Below are positions 48,292 to 49,018 of a DNA stretch of 49,018 bases, one piece after another. This stretch comes from Alphaproteobacteria bacterium (GTDB lineage Bacteria; Pseudomonadota; Alphaproteobacteria; Micavibrionales; Micavibrionaceae), in the NCBI GenBank assembly GCA_023700945.1, contig JAMPXY010000005.1:1-49018 (forward strand), given 5' to 3'. The position numbers and the translations under genes were made by a program. The notes under the pieces were generated by a model. It saw nothing but the letters and a program-made list of their open reading frames with translations, made no database searches and was not told the origin of the DNA. How positions within the stretch are numbered: position 1 is the stretch's first letter; every line of letters begins with the position of its first letter.

Positions 48292-49018
48292 CCCTTCACA
48301 GGATCAACCAGTCCGGCGGGTATTCCCCCGGCCTCCAGCGTTTCTATGGCTTGACGTAGCGCGTGCGCGCCTGTCTGCGGCATTGTTACAGCGGCGATAT
48401 GCGGCGTCATCAGGATGCGCGGATGTACCCAGAATGGGTGATCGGCAGGTAAGGGTTCCTGGCGGAAGACATCAAGTGCGGCGTAGTTGATGTGGCCGCT
48501 ATCCAGTAAGACAAGCAGGTCAGCATCGACCAGTTCACGACCCCGCGCCGGATTGATCAGGCAGGCCCCCGGTGGCAGAGCTGCCAGCGTATTGTAGTTA
48601 AGAATGTTTTCGGTTTCGGTGGTTAGCGGTAGCAAACAAACCAGAATCTCACATGAGGAAAGAAATTCCTTGAGTTGCCCTTTACCATGAAAAGTTTTGA
48701 TCCCCGGCCACGATTTTTCACTCCGGCTCCAGCCCCGCAACTGAAACCCGAAGGGTTTCAGCATAGTCATGCAAGTATGCGCGAGGTTGCCCAAACCAAG
48801 AAAGCCGACTGTGCGGGCACTGGCGAGCTTCGGAATATCATGTGTCCAGTGGCGGTCCGCTTGCGCGGTGTGCCAGCGATCATGTTCACGATGGAAGCGC
48901 AGTACGAAGCTGGTGATATATTCGGCCATGCCTTGGTTTAGTCCAGGTTCGATCATCCGTACCAGCTGGGCCCCCATGGGAAAATCAGGGTGACCGATAA
49001 AACGATCTACTCCGGTGC
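48285..49018 (-). CDS. ghrA: glyoxylate/hydroxypyruvate reductase A-like D-2-hydroxyacid dehydrogenase; 5' end outside the window
   Basis: 'VGFLGLGNLAHTCMTMLKPFGFQLRGWSRS', 'CLINPARGRELVDADLLVLLDSGHINYAALDVFRQEPLPADHPFWVHPRILMTPHIAA'. The frame stays open past 48977 to the window edge (TGVDRFIGHPDFPMGAQLVRM). Confidence 0.87.
   Translation of the reverse strand, partial: TGVDRFIGHPDFPMGAQLVRMIEPGLNQGMAEYITSFVLRFHREHDRWHTAQADRHWTHDIPKLASARTVGFLGLGNLAHTCMTMLKPFGFQLRGWSRSEKSWPGIKTFHGKGQLKEFLSSCEILVCLLPLTTETENILNYNTLAALPPGACLINPARGRELVDADLLVLLDSGHINYAALDVFRQEPLPADHPFWVHPRILMTPHIAAVTMPQTGAHALRQAIETLEAGGIPAGLVDPVKGY

Overview
The window is gene-dense chromosomal DNA, most likely from an alphaproteobacterium. 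That placement is inferred from IalB-family, CycM-type cytochrome c, AacS and PleC/DivJ-like kinase content. It carries about 46 CDSs, mostly housekeeping. Cell-envelope genes are mlaC, mlaA, lptG/lptF, uppP, an M23 endopeptidase and ftsK. Translation and RNA-modification genes are efp with its arginine rhamnosyltransferase earP, tadA, rluB, rsmD and a SpoU-type methyltransferase. Metabolic genes include purD, pheA, aacS, a GH13 glucosidase, two M17 leucyl aminopeptidases and a ghrA-like gene. Redox genes are DsbD/ScsB plus a redoxin, YceI-cytochrome b561-YceI, and a cytochrome c. Signalling genes are a cNMP-binding/EAL protein beside a calcineurin-like phosphoesterase, and a multi-PAS histidine kinase. 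I saw no rRNA, tRNA, CRISPR array, prophage or transposon. No plainly novel multi-gene system is visible. The best second looks are: the EarP/EF-P(Arg32) pair plus a DUF2157/GDYXXLXY pair set into the lptFG-pepA-holC neighbourhood; a possible cyclic-nucleotide/c-di-GMP cross-talk pair whose stop codons share one CTAG; a HAD-hydrolase ORF that overprints about 75 codons antisense to rsmD; an orphan TraB/ChaN/EreA-like ORF; and a possible DotA/TraY C-terminal fragment at the left edge. All family calls come from reading motifs, with no database search.
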